From contig NC_039486.1 of NCBI RefSeq assembly GCF_003590095.1, positions 6,384,336 through 6,448,335 of the forward strand: a stretch of 64,000 nt of DNA, in the 5' to 3' direction. The notes beneath the pieces are model-generated. The model saw only the letters and a list, made by a program, of their open reading frames with translations. It was not told where the DNA came from and did no database searches. The stretch comes from Trichoplusia ni (lineage: Eukaryota; Arthropoda; Insecta; Lepidoptera; Noctuidae). A program made the translations under genes and the position numbers. Of this stretch, positions 46,601-55,534 are shown piece after piece (position 1 is the first letter of the stretch; each line of letters starts with the position of its first letter).

Positions 46601-47972
46601 CAATAAACATGTTAAGTACCTTGGCGAATAAAACAAGCAAAATGTAAAATAAGAATTTTACTCTAAGAAAGTTCATTCGTTTTGAATTAAAGGCCTTTGT
46701 TGGTAGTCTTCAACTTCCTAGAATGTAGAGTTTGAAATAAGTATAAAACCTTGCAAGTAACTGTTCTATACTCGCATCACAATGGTATTTTTATGAAAGT
46801 TCGCTTATTGTCATGTTATTTACATCGTGCGCTTATGAACGCTTGTGCACTAGGCGGAATTTCACTACCCGAACTCTATTGTTAGGGTCCGATACGTCAG
46901 ACCGTAAACAAATACTTTGAGCATTATACGTAATATCATCGTCTGAAGTAGACCTCTGAAAACGAGAATGATGAACGTAGTGAGTTCATCGATCATACGA
47001 TAATACTATCTCAAACTAAGTAATTCATGAAACTTTCTTGTCTGTCATGTACTTGAAGGTAAAAGTAAAGAACAATTACTAATGTTTTATGCTAACTTAC
47101 GAATATGACATTAATTTCCAGATGACTGAAGTAAAAGAACACGAAGAATTTAACATCATCCATATGAGCAGTCGCCACAAGAGCCGCAAGCCAAACAAGA
47201 GGGATCTTTACGTGACAATATCTGAGCTGCAAGTGGTAGCGACGGGCAGGCTCGAGATCACTTGCGTTAGCACCATCCCCGAGTTCCGGAGCATTGAAGA
47301 TAGGTTCGCGGATGTTAGAAACGATACTGTCATAGGTAAGGTTTGAGTTAACACGAACAAGGTTCTATAAGTTTACGTTTGTTTTTCTAAGTTATAAACT
47401 GAAAAAAAACAGGTAGAATGTTGAGCATAAGGTCTCTTTAAAATATTTTCCAAAAGCCGGTATAGGTTAGTTGTTAAGGAACGTCATGCTACAGAATTGT
47501 CTCTCTCACGCTTGACGAGTGGATGGTCTTACCTTAAGCATTATTACGACAAATTGTTAAATTATATACATAATTTGTTAAAACAAGGAGCTAAGCAGAA
47601 AAATTTATACCTATATAGGTATATTTGGATTAATAGCTGCGAAACGTATTAAGGTCAAGATGACCGAAACAGATCATCGATTTTATATTGTTTCCATTTG
47701 ATCTTGTTGTCGTTTTTATTGGTCCTTACATCATCTACAAGGTGATTGGCTAGGTCATACGGAATAATAGAAGTGCAATCTAAACGTAGTGTATGTAATT
47801 CGCTATACTTATGTAATGTTATTTTCTTTCAGTTGACGTCATCAAGCCATCAACGCTGTCTTTGCCGTCTGCGAACCTGACTACCGCAGACTCCAGCACC
47901 TCGGGAACATCAAAAAACTTATTTTCATCTCTAATGTGTATCATAATTATTTGCTTGCTCACAATTGCTTGA
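22598..47972 (+). CDS. beat-like: Beaten path (Beat) family immunoglobulin protein, seven coding exons
   Basis: Exons 22598-22658, 25710-25918, 36662-36797, 44780-44913, 45516-45701, 47122-47335 and 47833-47972 join in frame through GT/AG introns to give 359 residues. Order: signal peptide (about 1-20); Ig domain 1 with Cys47 and Cys114 (motif SGSYSCEVS); Ig domain 2 with Cys161 (RANCTT, then HITWFINGRK) and Cys290 (LEITC); a Ser/Thr-rich linker; and a hydrophobic C-terminus ending at the stop, as in GPI-anchored proteins. This two-Ig layout and these motifs match the insect Beat family, whose members bind Side-family receptors and steer axons at the cell surface. The subgroup cannot be assigned. 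Oddities: Phe replaces the core Trp of Ig1, and exon 5 inserts 62 residues into Ig2. The downstream exons are secure; the signal-peptide exon is less so. Confidence 0.85.
22659..25709 (+). other. Beat-like intron 1
   Basis: AT-rich sequence of 3,051 bases ending GTTTTCCAG. Just before the acceptor, at 25671-25688, is a short CGGCAGTCGGCAGTCAGTG repeat-like string. A 101-codon minus-strand frame at 25196-25501 has no recognisable product. Nothing else is seen. Confidence 0.55.
25710..25918 (+). CDS. beat-like: Beat-like exon 2 (first half of Ig domain 1)
   Basis: GC-rich coding exon bounded by GTTTTCCAG and AAT|GTAAGT. It encodes residues 21-90, including RGGSVRLRC with the first Ig cysteine (Cys47) and the stretch KVVFLRHGTKIFQYIRDRKP, which aligns with the VKWYKG...FYRY segment of other Beat proteins. 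The position of the core Trp is Phe here. A glycosylation sequon NFT is present. Confidence 0.88.
26308..26450. mobile_element. Possible MITE with 12-13 bp inverted ends
   Basis: The left end ACTGGGGCCTAC (26308-26319) and right end GTAGGCCCCCAGT (26438-26450) are inverted repeats with one extra G/C. The interior is non-coding and richer in GC than the surrounding intron. No clear target-site duplication flanks it, so the class is undecided. Confidence 0.4.
29126..29182. repeat. Two-copy tandem duplication, period 29 bp
   Basis: A 28-base unit beginning GTTAAAGCGTTGCTG occurs at 29126-29153 and identically at 29155-29182. Exact identity suggests a recent duplication. Confidence 0.85.
29186..29212. 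repeat. Perfect inverted repeat, 11-bp arms
   Basis: AGTTTATGTAT (29186-29196) and ATACATAAACT (29202-29212) pair perfectly around a 5-base loop, directly after the 29-bp tandem duplication. Confidence 0.8.
29517..29592 (-). mobile_element. SINE fragment, copy 1
   Basis: The string CCTTGTGTTTCGGGGGTTTC followed by ATAACATGCACATAG matches the same region of two other copies at 30451-30535 and 32083-32262. It is the most diverged of the three and lacks a clear promoter part. Strand is given by analogy with the copy at 32 kb. Confidence 0.5.
30451..30535 (+). mobile_element. SINE fragment, copy 2, opposite orientation
   Basis: Read in reverse complement, it contains CCTTGTGTCGCGGGGGTTTT and AAGTCACATGCACAAA, both also seen in the copy at 32083-32262. 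It includes a perfect 16-base palindrome, AAGGATTATAATCCTT (30504-30519). No pol III promoter boxes are seen in this piece. Confidence 0.6.
32083..32262 (-). mobile_element. tRNA-derived SINE, copy 3
   Basis: On the minus strand, TCGGCCGAGTGGTTGAAG (complement of 32234-32251) fits the tRNA A box. GGCTTCGATGCC (complement of 32175-32186) resembles the B box GGTTCGANNCC with changes. The body then runs through TTTGTGCATGTGACTT and CCCCCGCGACAC, shared with the copy near 30.5 kb. This is the layout of a tRNA-type SINE. The damaged B box and lack of a tRNA fold rule out a working tRNA gene. Confidence 0.65.
32400..32560. other. GC-rich island inside intron 2, nature unknown
   Basis: A sharp rise in GC in an AT-rich intron, with GCCGGCCGGG and GGCCCGGGCGG close together near 32418-32443. 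A 67-codon frame overlaps it but resembles no family and has no splice context. It could be a regulatory element, an old repeat or an unannotated exon. Confidence 0.3.
36662..36797 (+). CDS. beat-like: Beat-like exon 3 (second half of Ig domain 1)
   Basis: Acceptor TACATTTCAG and donor TTTTCC|GTAAGT. It encodes residues 91-135 plus one base, including IILQNLDFAASGSYSCEVSL with the second Ig1 cysteine (Cys114). This corresponds to the usual DxGxYxC motif with Ser in place of Asp. Cysteine spacing in Ig1 is 66 residues, normal for the fold. The phases (0 in, 1 out) fit both neighbours. Confidence 0.88.
39709..39800 (+). mobile_element. Degenerate Helitron-like remnant
   Basis: TCTATATACTTACTAATA, followed about 30 bases later by TTGAAGATTTTGTTTGTTT, follows the start of the element at 20286-20540 with many changes. 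No clear CTAG end is seen, so the right boundary is a guess. Confidence 0.35.
40194..40230. repeat. Perfect hairpin, 17-bp arms and 3-base loop
   Basis: CAACTAAACCCAAGGTA (40194-40210) and TACCTTGGGTTTAGTTG (40214-40230) are exact inverse complements around AGG. With a one-base bulge the stem extends by three more pairs (TGG with CCA). GGGAAATGG just upstream (40186-40192 region) also recurs inverted near 40287-40295. Function unknown. Confidence 0.85.
42648..42682 (+). promoter_or_regulatory. Core promoter of the nested serine protease gene
   Basis: TATATATAAAG at 42648-42658 is a strong TATA box. TTAGT at 42675-42679, about 27 bases downstream, resembles the arthropod initiator. The ATG follows 37 bases later at 42716 in an AAAAATG context. 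This gives a short unspliced leader, typical of highly expressed secreted proteases. Confidence 0.6.
42716..43573 (+). CDS. Chymotrypsin-like serine protease precursor, intronless, nested in the Beat intron
   Basis: One uninterrupted frame of 285 residues. A signal peptide (about 1-17, cleavage after AWA) and a propeptide are followed by the activation site SR|IVGG (Ile48). The catalytic triad is complete: His93 (TAAHCW), Asp140 (NDIAM) and Ser237 (GDSGGP). Six cysteines in the mature part fit the three standard disulfides. The S1 pocket residue equivalent to chymotrypsin 189 is Gly (GICQGDSGG), so trypsin specificity is unlikely; chymotrypsin- or elastase-like cleavage is expected. The motif AAGYGR replaces the usual SGWG, as in many lepidopteran gut chymotrypsins. 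Probably a secreted digestive enzyme made as a zymogen. It has its own TATA box and polyadenylation signals, which argues for a working gene. Lack of introns suggests retroposition or intron loss. Confidence 0.95.
   Translation: MWALIAICALFSSTAWAHEKELGWHRTVGIKNAELIKVSEEAEIRSRIVGGTIAPYYAHPYLVGLIIDIIGSTSPSACGGSLLSTSRILTAAHCWNDGFSQAFQIEAVMGSAFLFHGGLRIYVTGIAIHPRYDSRTWANDIAMLYLPVHVPLSGAIQPIKLPFGPLLQMDYAKKTVRAAGYGRYSDLSLPTTNTMARNVLLEVIPLDKCRSFYGQIVQDSNICTNGYGGVGICQGDSGGPLTLNVHGEEVLIGVSSFVARDGCELEFPSAFARVSSYIDWIRVQI
43643..43667 (+). terminator. Polyadenylation signals of the serine protease gene
   Basis: Two AATAAA hexamers, at 43643-43648 and 43662-43667, lie 70-95 bases after the stop codon. They would end a compact transcript of about 1 kb. 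Confidence 0.7.
43891..43907. repeat. TAG trinucleotide microsatellite
   Basis: Five TAG units in a row. A simple repeat with no other context. Confidence 0.8.
44780..44913 (+). CDS. beat-like: Beat-like exon 4 (first part of Ig domain 2)
   Basis: Acceptor GGACTTCTAG, donor AGAAAG|GTATAAG. It encodes residues 136-180 with SFGETLRANCTT (Cys161) and HITWFINGRK, the cysteine and Trp core of the second Ig domain as in Beat proteins. It enters in phase 1 and leaves in phase 0. Confidence 0.88.
44914..45515 (+). other. Beat-like intron 4
   Basis: 602 bases, of which 45093-45322 is the hAT-like element with its target duplications. Remaining sequence is featureless. Confidence 0.75.
45101..45314. 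mobile_element. Non-autonomous hAT-like transposon (MITE), 214 bp
   Basis: Ends are CAGTGCCG on the left and CGGCCCTG on the right, inverted with one mismatch in eight. They sit inside GGGCCC-rich arms. The element is flanked on both sides by the exact 8-base duplication AGAATAGA (45093-45100 and 45315-45322). CAG...CTG termini plus 8-bp target duplications are the signature of the hAT superfamily. No open frame is present, so it would depend on a transposase supplied elsewhere. Confidence 0.88.
45516..45701 (+). CDS. beat-like: Beat-like exon 5 (62-codon insertion in Ig domain 2)
   Basis: Acceptor CTTTTTTCTAG, donor CACCAG|GTGAAT. It has exactly 62 codons in phase 0 at both ends, with GC-rich coding-like composition. 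It begins MDELVAHSHKFRVP and contains a proline-rich SSPPPLLTL stretch. It falls between the two Ig2 cysteines and raises their spacing from 66 to 128 residues. It may be a constitutive loop or an optional cassette exon, since skipping keeps the frame and restores normal Ig spacing. Confidence 0.7.
45702..47121 (+). other. Beat-like intron 5
   Basis: 1,420 AT-rich bases. A 115-codon open frame at 46121-46468 lies here, but it has no splice context and no recognisable domain. No repeat is recognised. Confidence 0.7.
47122..47335 (+). CDS. beat-like: Beat-like exon 6 (end of Ig domain 2)
   Basis: Acceptor TAATTTCCAG, donor GTCATAG|GTAAG. It encodes residues 243-313 plus one base, including LYVTISELQVVATGRLEITC with the closing Ig2 cysteine (Cys290), followed by VSTIPEF. 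The string matches the hFxVxxxhhxxGxhxhxC pattern that ends the second Ig domain in Beat proteins. Confidence 0.88.
47336..47832 (+). other. Beat-like intron 6
   Basis: 497 AT-rich bases ending TATTTTCTTTCAG, a strong acceptor. No other feature is seen. Confidence 0.8.
47833..47972 (+). CDS. beat-like: Beat-like exon 7 (Ser/Thr linker and hydrophobic tail)
   Basis: After Val314 (split codon), the exon encodes a Ser/Thr-rich linker with an NLT sequon and small residues (STSGTS) that could be a GPI attachment site. It then encodes SSLMCIIIICLLTIA and the stop. A hydrophobic stretch ending the protein without a cytoplasmic tail suggests a GPI-anchor signal rather than a transmembrane receptor. 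Confidence 0.85.
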
Positions 47973-48388
47973 TAGAGCAAGTCGTTAAAATTTAATAATG
48001 GGCTGTGATAAAAATTTATGTGGAATGTTCATATAATATACATAATTTAACGCGCGTGAGTGAAAATGTGAATAGCTAATTGTGTACAGGCACATGTTGA
48101 AGACAGAATACAGTGAGTTACGTAAACGAGTCTGGAACATATCGCAGATGTAGCTAATATCTTGTCTTTTATAACATTGCCACTGAGTGAGTTTTAATAT
48201 CAGTTGTAAGGTCTGGGTCTCAATATCAGATTACCAACATCCCCAAAACTGTAGACCTCGTATTATCAGGTTAGTTTAGGAACAACCAACTGTTGCCCCT
48301 TATTAGAGCTTAAAATTGACAAAATCTGCTTCGCGAAGACTATTATCGATATACCTTCCATTCTAACAGGTTTAAACTTAAATTTAAT

Positions 48389-48394
48389 AATAAA
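48389..48394 (+). terminator. Candidate polyadenylation signal of the Beat-like gene
   Basis: AATAAA about 417 bases after the stop codon. Other AATAAA copies lie further downstream, so the real 3' end is uncertain. Confidence 0.35.
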
Positions 48395-48649
48395 AGGGTG
48401 TTTTTAAAAACCTTGAATGGTAATTGAGGCACACCAGTTCAGGATAAGAGGTCTTTTGAGGTCTTTTAGCTTTTAAATCTATGAATACAGTATTACACAA
48501 CAGGGTATCACTAGTTTTATTTGTTCTACATTCTGACAAAAAATCTCACAATTCTGCAGTTTTAAAAGTCAAAATATACTTATTTGTCTATCGTTTCTGT
48601 CTTAGCAACAAAGAGCCTTACTAGGAACTCTTAAAGTACATAGTCCTAC

Positions 48650-48714
48650 TTGTGGTTCTGGAAGCGAGATACCACATATAGTTTAATGCACTATCTCGCT
48701 TCCACGATTGCAAC
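48650..48714. mobile_element. 65-bp foldback element with 8-bp direct repeats
   Basis: An inverted repeat, TGGAAGCGAGATA (48659-48671) and TATCTCGCTTCCA (48692-48704), lies inside a 65-bp unit. The unit is flanked by exact copies of AGTCCTAC (48642-48649 and 48715-48722). Inverted arms plus an 8-bp flanking duplication look like a very small MITE or an excision-reinsertion product. Confidence 0.5.
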
Positions 48715-51700
48715 AGTCCTACATTAAAAGCTGATAGTTTGGCCTAGCTTTAGTTTTTTTAAAACATTCTTTTGTGCATAATTGAAATTTATTTAAATTT
48801 CCGTTGGGGTTACAGACATGCTTTTTAATATTACCAATGTTGTGCCTAGACATTTTCAAAGTCGCCAAAATAACATATCATCTCCATGAGAGAACATTTT
48901 AGTCTAAGTACGATCTAGATATTAATGTTCCTAGGATATTCTAGGTTTAATAAGAGTAACCGAAGTGCTTATTGATTAATGTTGGGCTATTGAGAATGTA
49001 TGAGAAACCGCGCATGTCTTGATATTATGATGTACAAACTTTTTTTATTAATTTGTTCTTGTTCAATTACTTCTATTAATCATTATCTTTATTTTGTGCT
49101 CGGATAGTTTTCATTTAGTAAGCATTAAGAATTTCTTCCATCCTATAAATACTTACAGTCGTATATTATCCTGTGTTTTTGTCACAGGATTAGAAACGAA
49201 TAGTCATATCGTTATATTATTTTATAGTTAAATATGTTCAGATAGATCTAAGTGAAGTTGGGAAATGTACTAAGCGGGAACAAGATGTAGGTAATTATTG
49301 TTAAAACCAAGTTACTAATTATAATGGGGCATTCATTATTTCAATAATATCTCGTACCAAAATTACTTACTAGAAGTAGCAATTTATATACGACCAGATG
49401 CTGCTAACGTAGTTATTTAATATAACTAGCTTTTAACATATTTTGGGAGTGCCTGGTAGAAACTTACTACTTACATATTGACCGTTCCAAAGTAAAGTCT
49501 AAAACATTTTTCTTAGGGGAATAAGTAGTGCCATAAATAGAATTAAGGACACTGTGTAAGTAGTGACAGATTTTACTTTGCTAGTAAAATTGCACCCTAA
49601 CTTTTCCTAATATTTATCTCCCTAATCAAGGCAAGTACGGCAAGTATTTAGAAGGACAACAGTAATTTAAAGAAAACATATATATTTTAATTTAAACATG
49701 ATTAAAACATTCACAATCGTATCATACTAGAAGTACAACTTTAAAAAAAGGCACGATTTACGAGTTTCTGGCCGATCGGCGAAAAATTCCTAGTCAACTC
49801 TTAAATCAAACTAAAAACCAATCTGTTAAGTGAAAATAAATACTCTAAAATGGCCCATACTTGTAATATAAATACATACTTGTATATTCAAATACATAAG
49901 TGGTATGGTGCGTGCTATCAAGCTATGAACTACTAAACTCAATGTCTGTACACAGTATCGAAGCTAAATATGAGAAGAAACTAAGAGTCAAACTTATGAA
50001 AATATATGCTGCCTCTAAATATAGGAAAATAATTTACTATCGATGTAAATATTAATATTATTTTCTGTACATATTGTTAGCATAATTCATTTCAAACACA
50101 ACTCTAGTCTAGAAATTCTTTCAGAACATCTACCAATAATTTTAAATAAAAAAAAAACCTATCTACAAACAGAATATATATTCTAAACTAAGTATTTAGA
50201 TAATAATTGTACATAGAAATCTAATAACCTACCTTTCATACCGACATCGTACTATCAGATCCATAAATGTTTGTTTTGAAGGCATGATTAAACGTTATCT
50301 GGACGGCGAGTAACAGCGTTGTTACACTGCTAGTTAACATTTAAGGATCTGAACGTATTGGAACAATAACCTTGTGATTATCCCCAGCGAACACCTACCC
50401 AGCAAAATGCGAAACAAAACTTAACCTAATAACGAAACATATCAATAAATTGTCTTTCCTATTTTACTAGTTACGAGAAATGATAAGATTGCAGTATAAG
50501 TATATTTACAAAACTAATGTCTTCAATATTTACGAAGTATATACCTAAGTTACTAAAAGTTTGCTGTAAATACTTAATTTTTTGAATTGTTGTAGGAACA
50601 ATGTTAATTATCAAGTTATGGCAGTCGGCTGTGACCTTAATCGCATAAGTGCGTGCAGTGTTTGTACCTATCTTTGATAATCTAATTTGCTTGGCAGTAT
50701 CTACCTCAAGTTTACACGGCATAAATAAACTTTGTCTAAACAACGTTTACTTCCTAATTTAAATGGGCCATTTATTCAAACTTTCTTTGAATTTTAACGT
50801 CATTTTTCATAGCATTTTTGCAATCTTAGACAATCTTAATTTTCTTTTTCTGGTTGGTTAAAAAAAATAATGTTTGAAAAAAAACTACATAATTTACATT
50901 CACTGCAAGCGTTTGTTGTGTGATAGGCACAGAAGACAATGTGATGAATGCAAGATATTTTTAAAGGTCCATATGTTTTTTAAAGCTTACTGAAAATGAA
51001 AATTGTGTTAGATTTTGTTTTTGTGACGTCATATAGAAACAATTGGTTCGACGGAAAAAACGGCCCCTTATAAAAATGTCTCGCAGTTGACACAGTTATT
51101 AGAGAAAGAATAACATGATGGTTTATATTTTTAACGAGATTGTTTAAATTTTATTATATGTTATGCCTTAAAATAATGAAAACTTACACATATGAACCTA
51201 AACAATAAAATACTTGAGAACTAGCTGCTTATTTTATTTTAATACTCCAATCTACATGACAATCCTAAAAACTGAAGACTCTCAATAGAACAAGTTGTTA
51301 CTGAGAAACCTGATTCCGTATTATAATAACCTTGATTTCAAGACAAAGCAATAAAGTCAGGGTGATTGAATTTTTCACTACTTGACTCTACATAAAATAT
51401 TTTATTATTTTCCGTTGTAGTAAACCAGTAACGATATTCAACTATTATAGGTTAAGAAGAGTTTTACATGAAAAAAGTAACACCATGTACTTGTATAGTA
51501 TCTCTTTATTACATAACAACTAAATATACAAATAATTTAAGAATATCTATTCTATACGTTGAAAATAGAACAATTATAGCACGAATTTATATTGGTGATC
51601 ATTATCGCCTTTTATGAGGGTAGGTATACAAGATAATTTGAATTACATACATACTTATCTAATTAAAATCTAAATCGCACATGAAACTGCAAGCATTTGT

Positions 51701-53196
51701 TTGTAAGTACGCGTGTTTATCTATAAGTGAAACTACTTAATGTGGAGTTATTGTGCATAATATTAAACCTACATAAATGCACAACTTCTGCTAATTGCTT
51801 GAGTTACCATAGGCCTTTGGATAAAATTGACTAACTTGAAGTAATCATTAAGCTGTTGGAAATTTGATATTCTAGAACGAGTTCTTACCAATGCTTTTTT
51901 TTTCTTTTCAGTCAATAGGTACAGGCAGAATAAAAAAAATGATATTTAGACTCCAAATCACAAGAGCGTAATAAAATACTAGAATATATGACATACCCTA
52001 GACCTAAGGAAATACTAACTCGTGTGGTTACAAAACCACGAGTGGAACATATATCAGTTTACCAAGTAAATAATACACCTAGCTTTACATTACACATAAA
52101 TTCCGTAAAATAGTGCTCATATTAATATAATCTAAATAACAACATATGATTCAAGTGGTTTGGTTTTAACACCTCTATATAATATATTACATATCACATT
52201 TAATGGTTAAAAAATATAGGGTAAATATTGTTATACATTATGTACAAATCAATGGATGTAACAATTAAAGCGAAAACAAGAACAGAGACAAATTACTTTG
52301 ACAAATAAAGAAACTAAGTTTTTTAAGAGTTTACAATTTAAGCTCAGAAATGTTTTCGACGGACAATGTTAAAATCTCTTTAAAAAGTAAAAATAACCAA
52401 AATGTAGTATGTACGGCTTCCTCTATAACGACATAAATAAATTACCATTTAAGGACACTTAAAATACATTGGTTAAAAATAGGTATTAGGAAAATTTTCT
52501 AGCCATACTTAACTACATTCACAATATAATGTCGCTATAATACTATAACAATAAGTCTCTAAATAAATTGACAAAATATAATACATGTTCTACTATTTAA
52601 TGTGATATTTCGAAAACTTTATATTTTAATACATTGGACTAAGACACGTACAATAGTAGACATCTATTTATTATAAACATTTTATTGATTAACACTTAAA
52701 TGGAATAGTAAGTTTTCTTCAATACATTTGAACAAAAATAATTATTTCTAAGGATTACATTGTATTTTAATAATCAATGCATGAATCTGACGATAACACC
52801 AAGAGATGATTAATTATCTAGGAGAAATTTTAAGGACGAAGTTTTATAGAAATACAGGGAAGAGAATTACAATCAGTGCCATGAGCACTGTTTGATAAGC
52901 GCAATATAGACTATTTACAATTTTGTTGTTTGGGTTTCTTCATCTCAGGTTGATCGTTGTTCCGATAAGGCAAGAAGCCAAAACACAAGGAATGTGTGAC
53001 TTCTCGGCCAACATTTATTTTTTAGAATATATTTATAATAATGGCATAATTATTTTTAAGCTAGTATTGCATCGCATATTACAACTTAAAATAGAGGAAA
53101 AATTGGAAAAGATATTGAAATAGTTTTTTTGTGGATTCTAACTCCTTGGACTTGACTTTAACTATGTACTTTCGAGTAGTTTAGCGTGCAAGCGAT

Positions 53197-53202
53197 TTTA
53201 TT
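53197..53202 (-). terminator. Candidate polyadenylation signal of TBC1D23
   Basis: AATAAA on the minus strand, 35 bases after the stop codon. More TTTATT copies occur further along the same strand (for example near 53013), so the exact end is open. Confidence 0.35.
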
Positions 53203-53236
53203 TGTATTGTGTATTATGTATGATTGGATCTTCTTT

Positions 53237-55247
53237 CTACGCTTTGCTGTCTAACTGTTGAACTATCTGATTTGAAACTACTTTTGTCGCGGTGGAAGCA
53301 TTCGGTATTAGAAAACGATCCATATCTTTTATCAGCAGATTGTCACCATCGGGCACACCATACTTAAATGTTATAAGTTCAGGATGCCTCTTCTTAGCAG
53401 TTATTTTGACAATTGTTGACAAAGGTCGTCTGGACATAACTTTGGCTGCACCTCTTTTATTCGGAATGTCACGTAAAACTACTAAATGGGTTTCCGTAAC
53501 TACTAAGAAAGAATCGTGCATATAGCCATTAAGTAAAACTTCTTGGCAAGAGAAACTGTCAACGACGTTATGTTCCTTGAGGTAAGTCTGTAAGTCCACC
53601 ACTTCCTCCAACGAATCAGAATCGGTAAAGTCTCGCCTTAGACTGTCTGATCTCGAATCGTCATCTTCATCATTAATACTGAAGACTGGGGGAACATTCC
53701 TATATCTTTGTTCCTTCCTATCACCAGCAGACACATGCCACTCTCCATTATTATATGTAGAATTTGGATTGACAATGTATTCTATTAATTTACCCTTGAC
53801 TTCTTGGCTCTTAGCTTTCATTGCCAGTGATAATTTACTGAACAACTGCTTAGCAGGTGTATTGTCCCTTATGTTGGTTTGTTGAGTTTCTCCAGACTCA
53901 TTATTGTTATTTGGGGCACATACTAAACAGGTTGATGGATTGTGCTCTTCCAGGCAGTCAGTCATGTGGGGACCAAAATAGTCATGAATTGCAACAAAAC
54001 CACCTTCCAGCATTGATACATGTTTAGTATTTCTTTTCAAGAATGATGCTACTACCATATGAGCATAACTGTCTTCCTCAGTTCTGCCAGAGCCAACAAA
54101 GCAGAGATGTTCCCCAGCTGCAAGGGATCCTGCAGCCAATGCTTGTCTCTGAGCATTTAGCAGTCCTTGTACAGCAGTATTAAATGCTGATGGCTCTTGC
54201 AACATCAAGTTACAATCTAGATGGAAAGCAGTTGACAAGTGTCCAGCATTATACTGTTCTGCTGGTCTGCAGTCAACTAAAAAGAACTTGACACTGTCAC
54301 CATTCCCAGAGTCAAGAGTGGCACTTTCAATCAACTCATGTACAGCTACTGGAAGACATAGAGCTTGAGAATACAGTTTAGAATTAATTTCTACACCAGT
54401 TTCAGAAAACAATACTTCTAAAACATCTTCTCGGAATGATTGAGGAGTTTTCAATGAATAGTAGTGAGCTAGAGAACAGAAATCAGAGACATCATTTGCT
54501 TCTAAATCAGAAGGCATTCCACTCAGTGTACCAATTATGGCCTCTTTGTCTTCATTCTTCATTTGTAATAATTGCTCTCTAGCATTGATTACCATTATCA
54601 GGCAAAGGAAAAATATGAAGAAGGGGTCAGACCTTTGAAAGTATAAATCCCACATAAAAAGCACTACTTCTAAACTGCATGTTCCAGAGAACAATGATCT
54701 TAACCATGGCAGACAATACTGTTCAGGTGTTATCCGTTTGGTGTCAAGAAATGAGCAAAGCTCAGGATCATGATACTGGAGTATTAACCTTAGAATATGG
54801 AATGGGACACCATTCTTTACACAGCCCTGTGGAATGTACATCTGCAGTACCTTTTCAAATAAATTGTAAGTATCAGACCTTGGCAACTTCAAACTTAACA
54901 AAGGTAATAAAATGTCAATCCATCCATTATTTGTAGAATACTTTATAGATTTAGACTTACAGTAAAAAGTTATGATGGATTCAATATCAGATATGACAGA
55001 CAATTTATCATCATCATCATTTCCAAGCCTCTTAACAAACTTCTTGACATCATCTCGGAGTTCATTTTGATTAGTGAGGTCAAATATTTCGTCAAATGAA
55101 AGTAATTGGTTACCTGCCTCCTGGCAGTTGAGACAAAGGAGCCAGACATCAGGCCGCAAGCTCTCAGGTATCTTCTTGCCTTTTGTTAGGACATTGATTT
55201 CTTGTGCTGAGCAGCCATCCAATAGAGCAGACTCCAATTCAATTAAC
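53237..55247 (-). CDS. TBC1D23: TBC1D23 exon 2 (residues 11-679)
   Basis: One open frame of 2,011 bases that follows the acceptor TTTCAAG at 55248-55249 (minus strand) and carries all three domains. The start of translation is not in this exon: reading upstream from the first in-frame codons gives LIELESALLDG, which continues from exon 1. Confidence 0.95.
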
Positions 55248-55534
55248 CTTGAAAGAATTAAGATTAGATATTAATACATTATTTTGTATTCTCTTTAATG
55301 GTAGTAATAGTCTGCTAATTGTAGACCATAATTTATGCGCGCAATTGTAATGGCAAAGTCCTATGTGATAATGTAGTCCTATGTAAAGTTCTATTTAGTT
55401 CCAGGATCATATAAATTTGTACACATATGAAATATATTATGTTAATAGTACCAACAGCAGTTGATAAATTATTGTTTTTAAATAGAATACAATTTATGTT
55501 TTTACCATGTACTGTCGTCTTCGTCACCAGCCAT
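53237..55534 (-). CDS. TBC1D23: TBC1D23 homologue (TBC domain, rhodanese-like domain, PH-like C-terminal domain)
   Basis: Exons 55534-55506 and 55247-53237 join to 679 residues, close to the roughly 700 of vertebrate TBC1D23. Domains: TBC-like region (about 33-225; IPESLRPDVWLLCLN near its start); rhodanese-like domain (about 309-438) with VDCRPAEQYNAGHLSTAFHL and HLCFVGSGRTEED; a low-complexity acidic linker; and a C-terminal PH-like domain with KKRHPELITFKYG and DRFLIPNA. These strings are nearly identical to the vertebrate protein. I see no TBC arginine (IxxDxxR) or glutamine (YxQ) finger, as in TBC1D23 generally, so it should lack GAP activity. The family tethers endosome-derived vesicles to golgins at the trans-Golgi and binds the WASH complex through the C-terminal domain. 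The 2-kb second exon is unusually long for this gene. Confidence 0.96.
55248..55505 (-). other. TBC1D23 intron 1
   Basis: 258 bases with GTAAAA at the donor and TTTCAAG at the acceptor on the minus strand. It is the only intron visible in this gene. Confidence 0.85.
55506..55534 (-). CDS. TBC1D23: TBC1D23 exon 1 (start codon)
   Basis: On the minus strand ATG opens MAGDEDDST and two bases (TG) that complete Trp10 with the first base of exon 2. The donor ACATG|GTAAAA is good and the phase fits exactly. The vertebrate protein likewise begins with a short acidic stretch before the DLEEAL-type helix. An initiator-like TCAGT (complement of 55561-55565) lies about 29 bases upstream. Confidence 0.85.

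Larger units (their letters stand above)
47973..53236. other. 3' UTRs and intergenic sequence between convergent genes
   Basis: AT-rich sequence without supported genes. A plus-strand AATAAA at 48389-48394 could end the Beat-like transcript; others lie further on (for example near 51206). On the minus strand, TTTATT at 53197-53202 could serve the TBC1D23 gene about 35 bases past its stop. A small foldback element sits at 48650-48714. A 90-codon minus-strand frame at 50471-50743 is not recognisable. Confidence 0.6.

Noticed and set aside
53292..53525. Plus-strand open frames antisense to TBC1D23.
   Set aside because: They are shadows of the well-supported coding sequence on the other strand.
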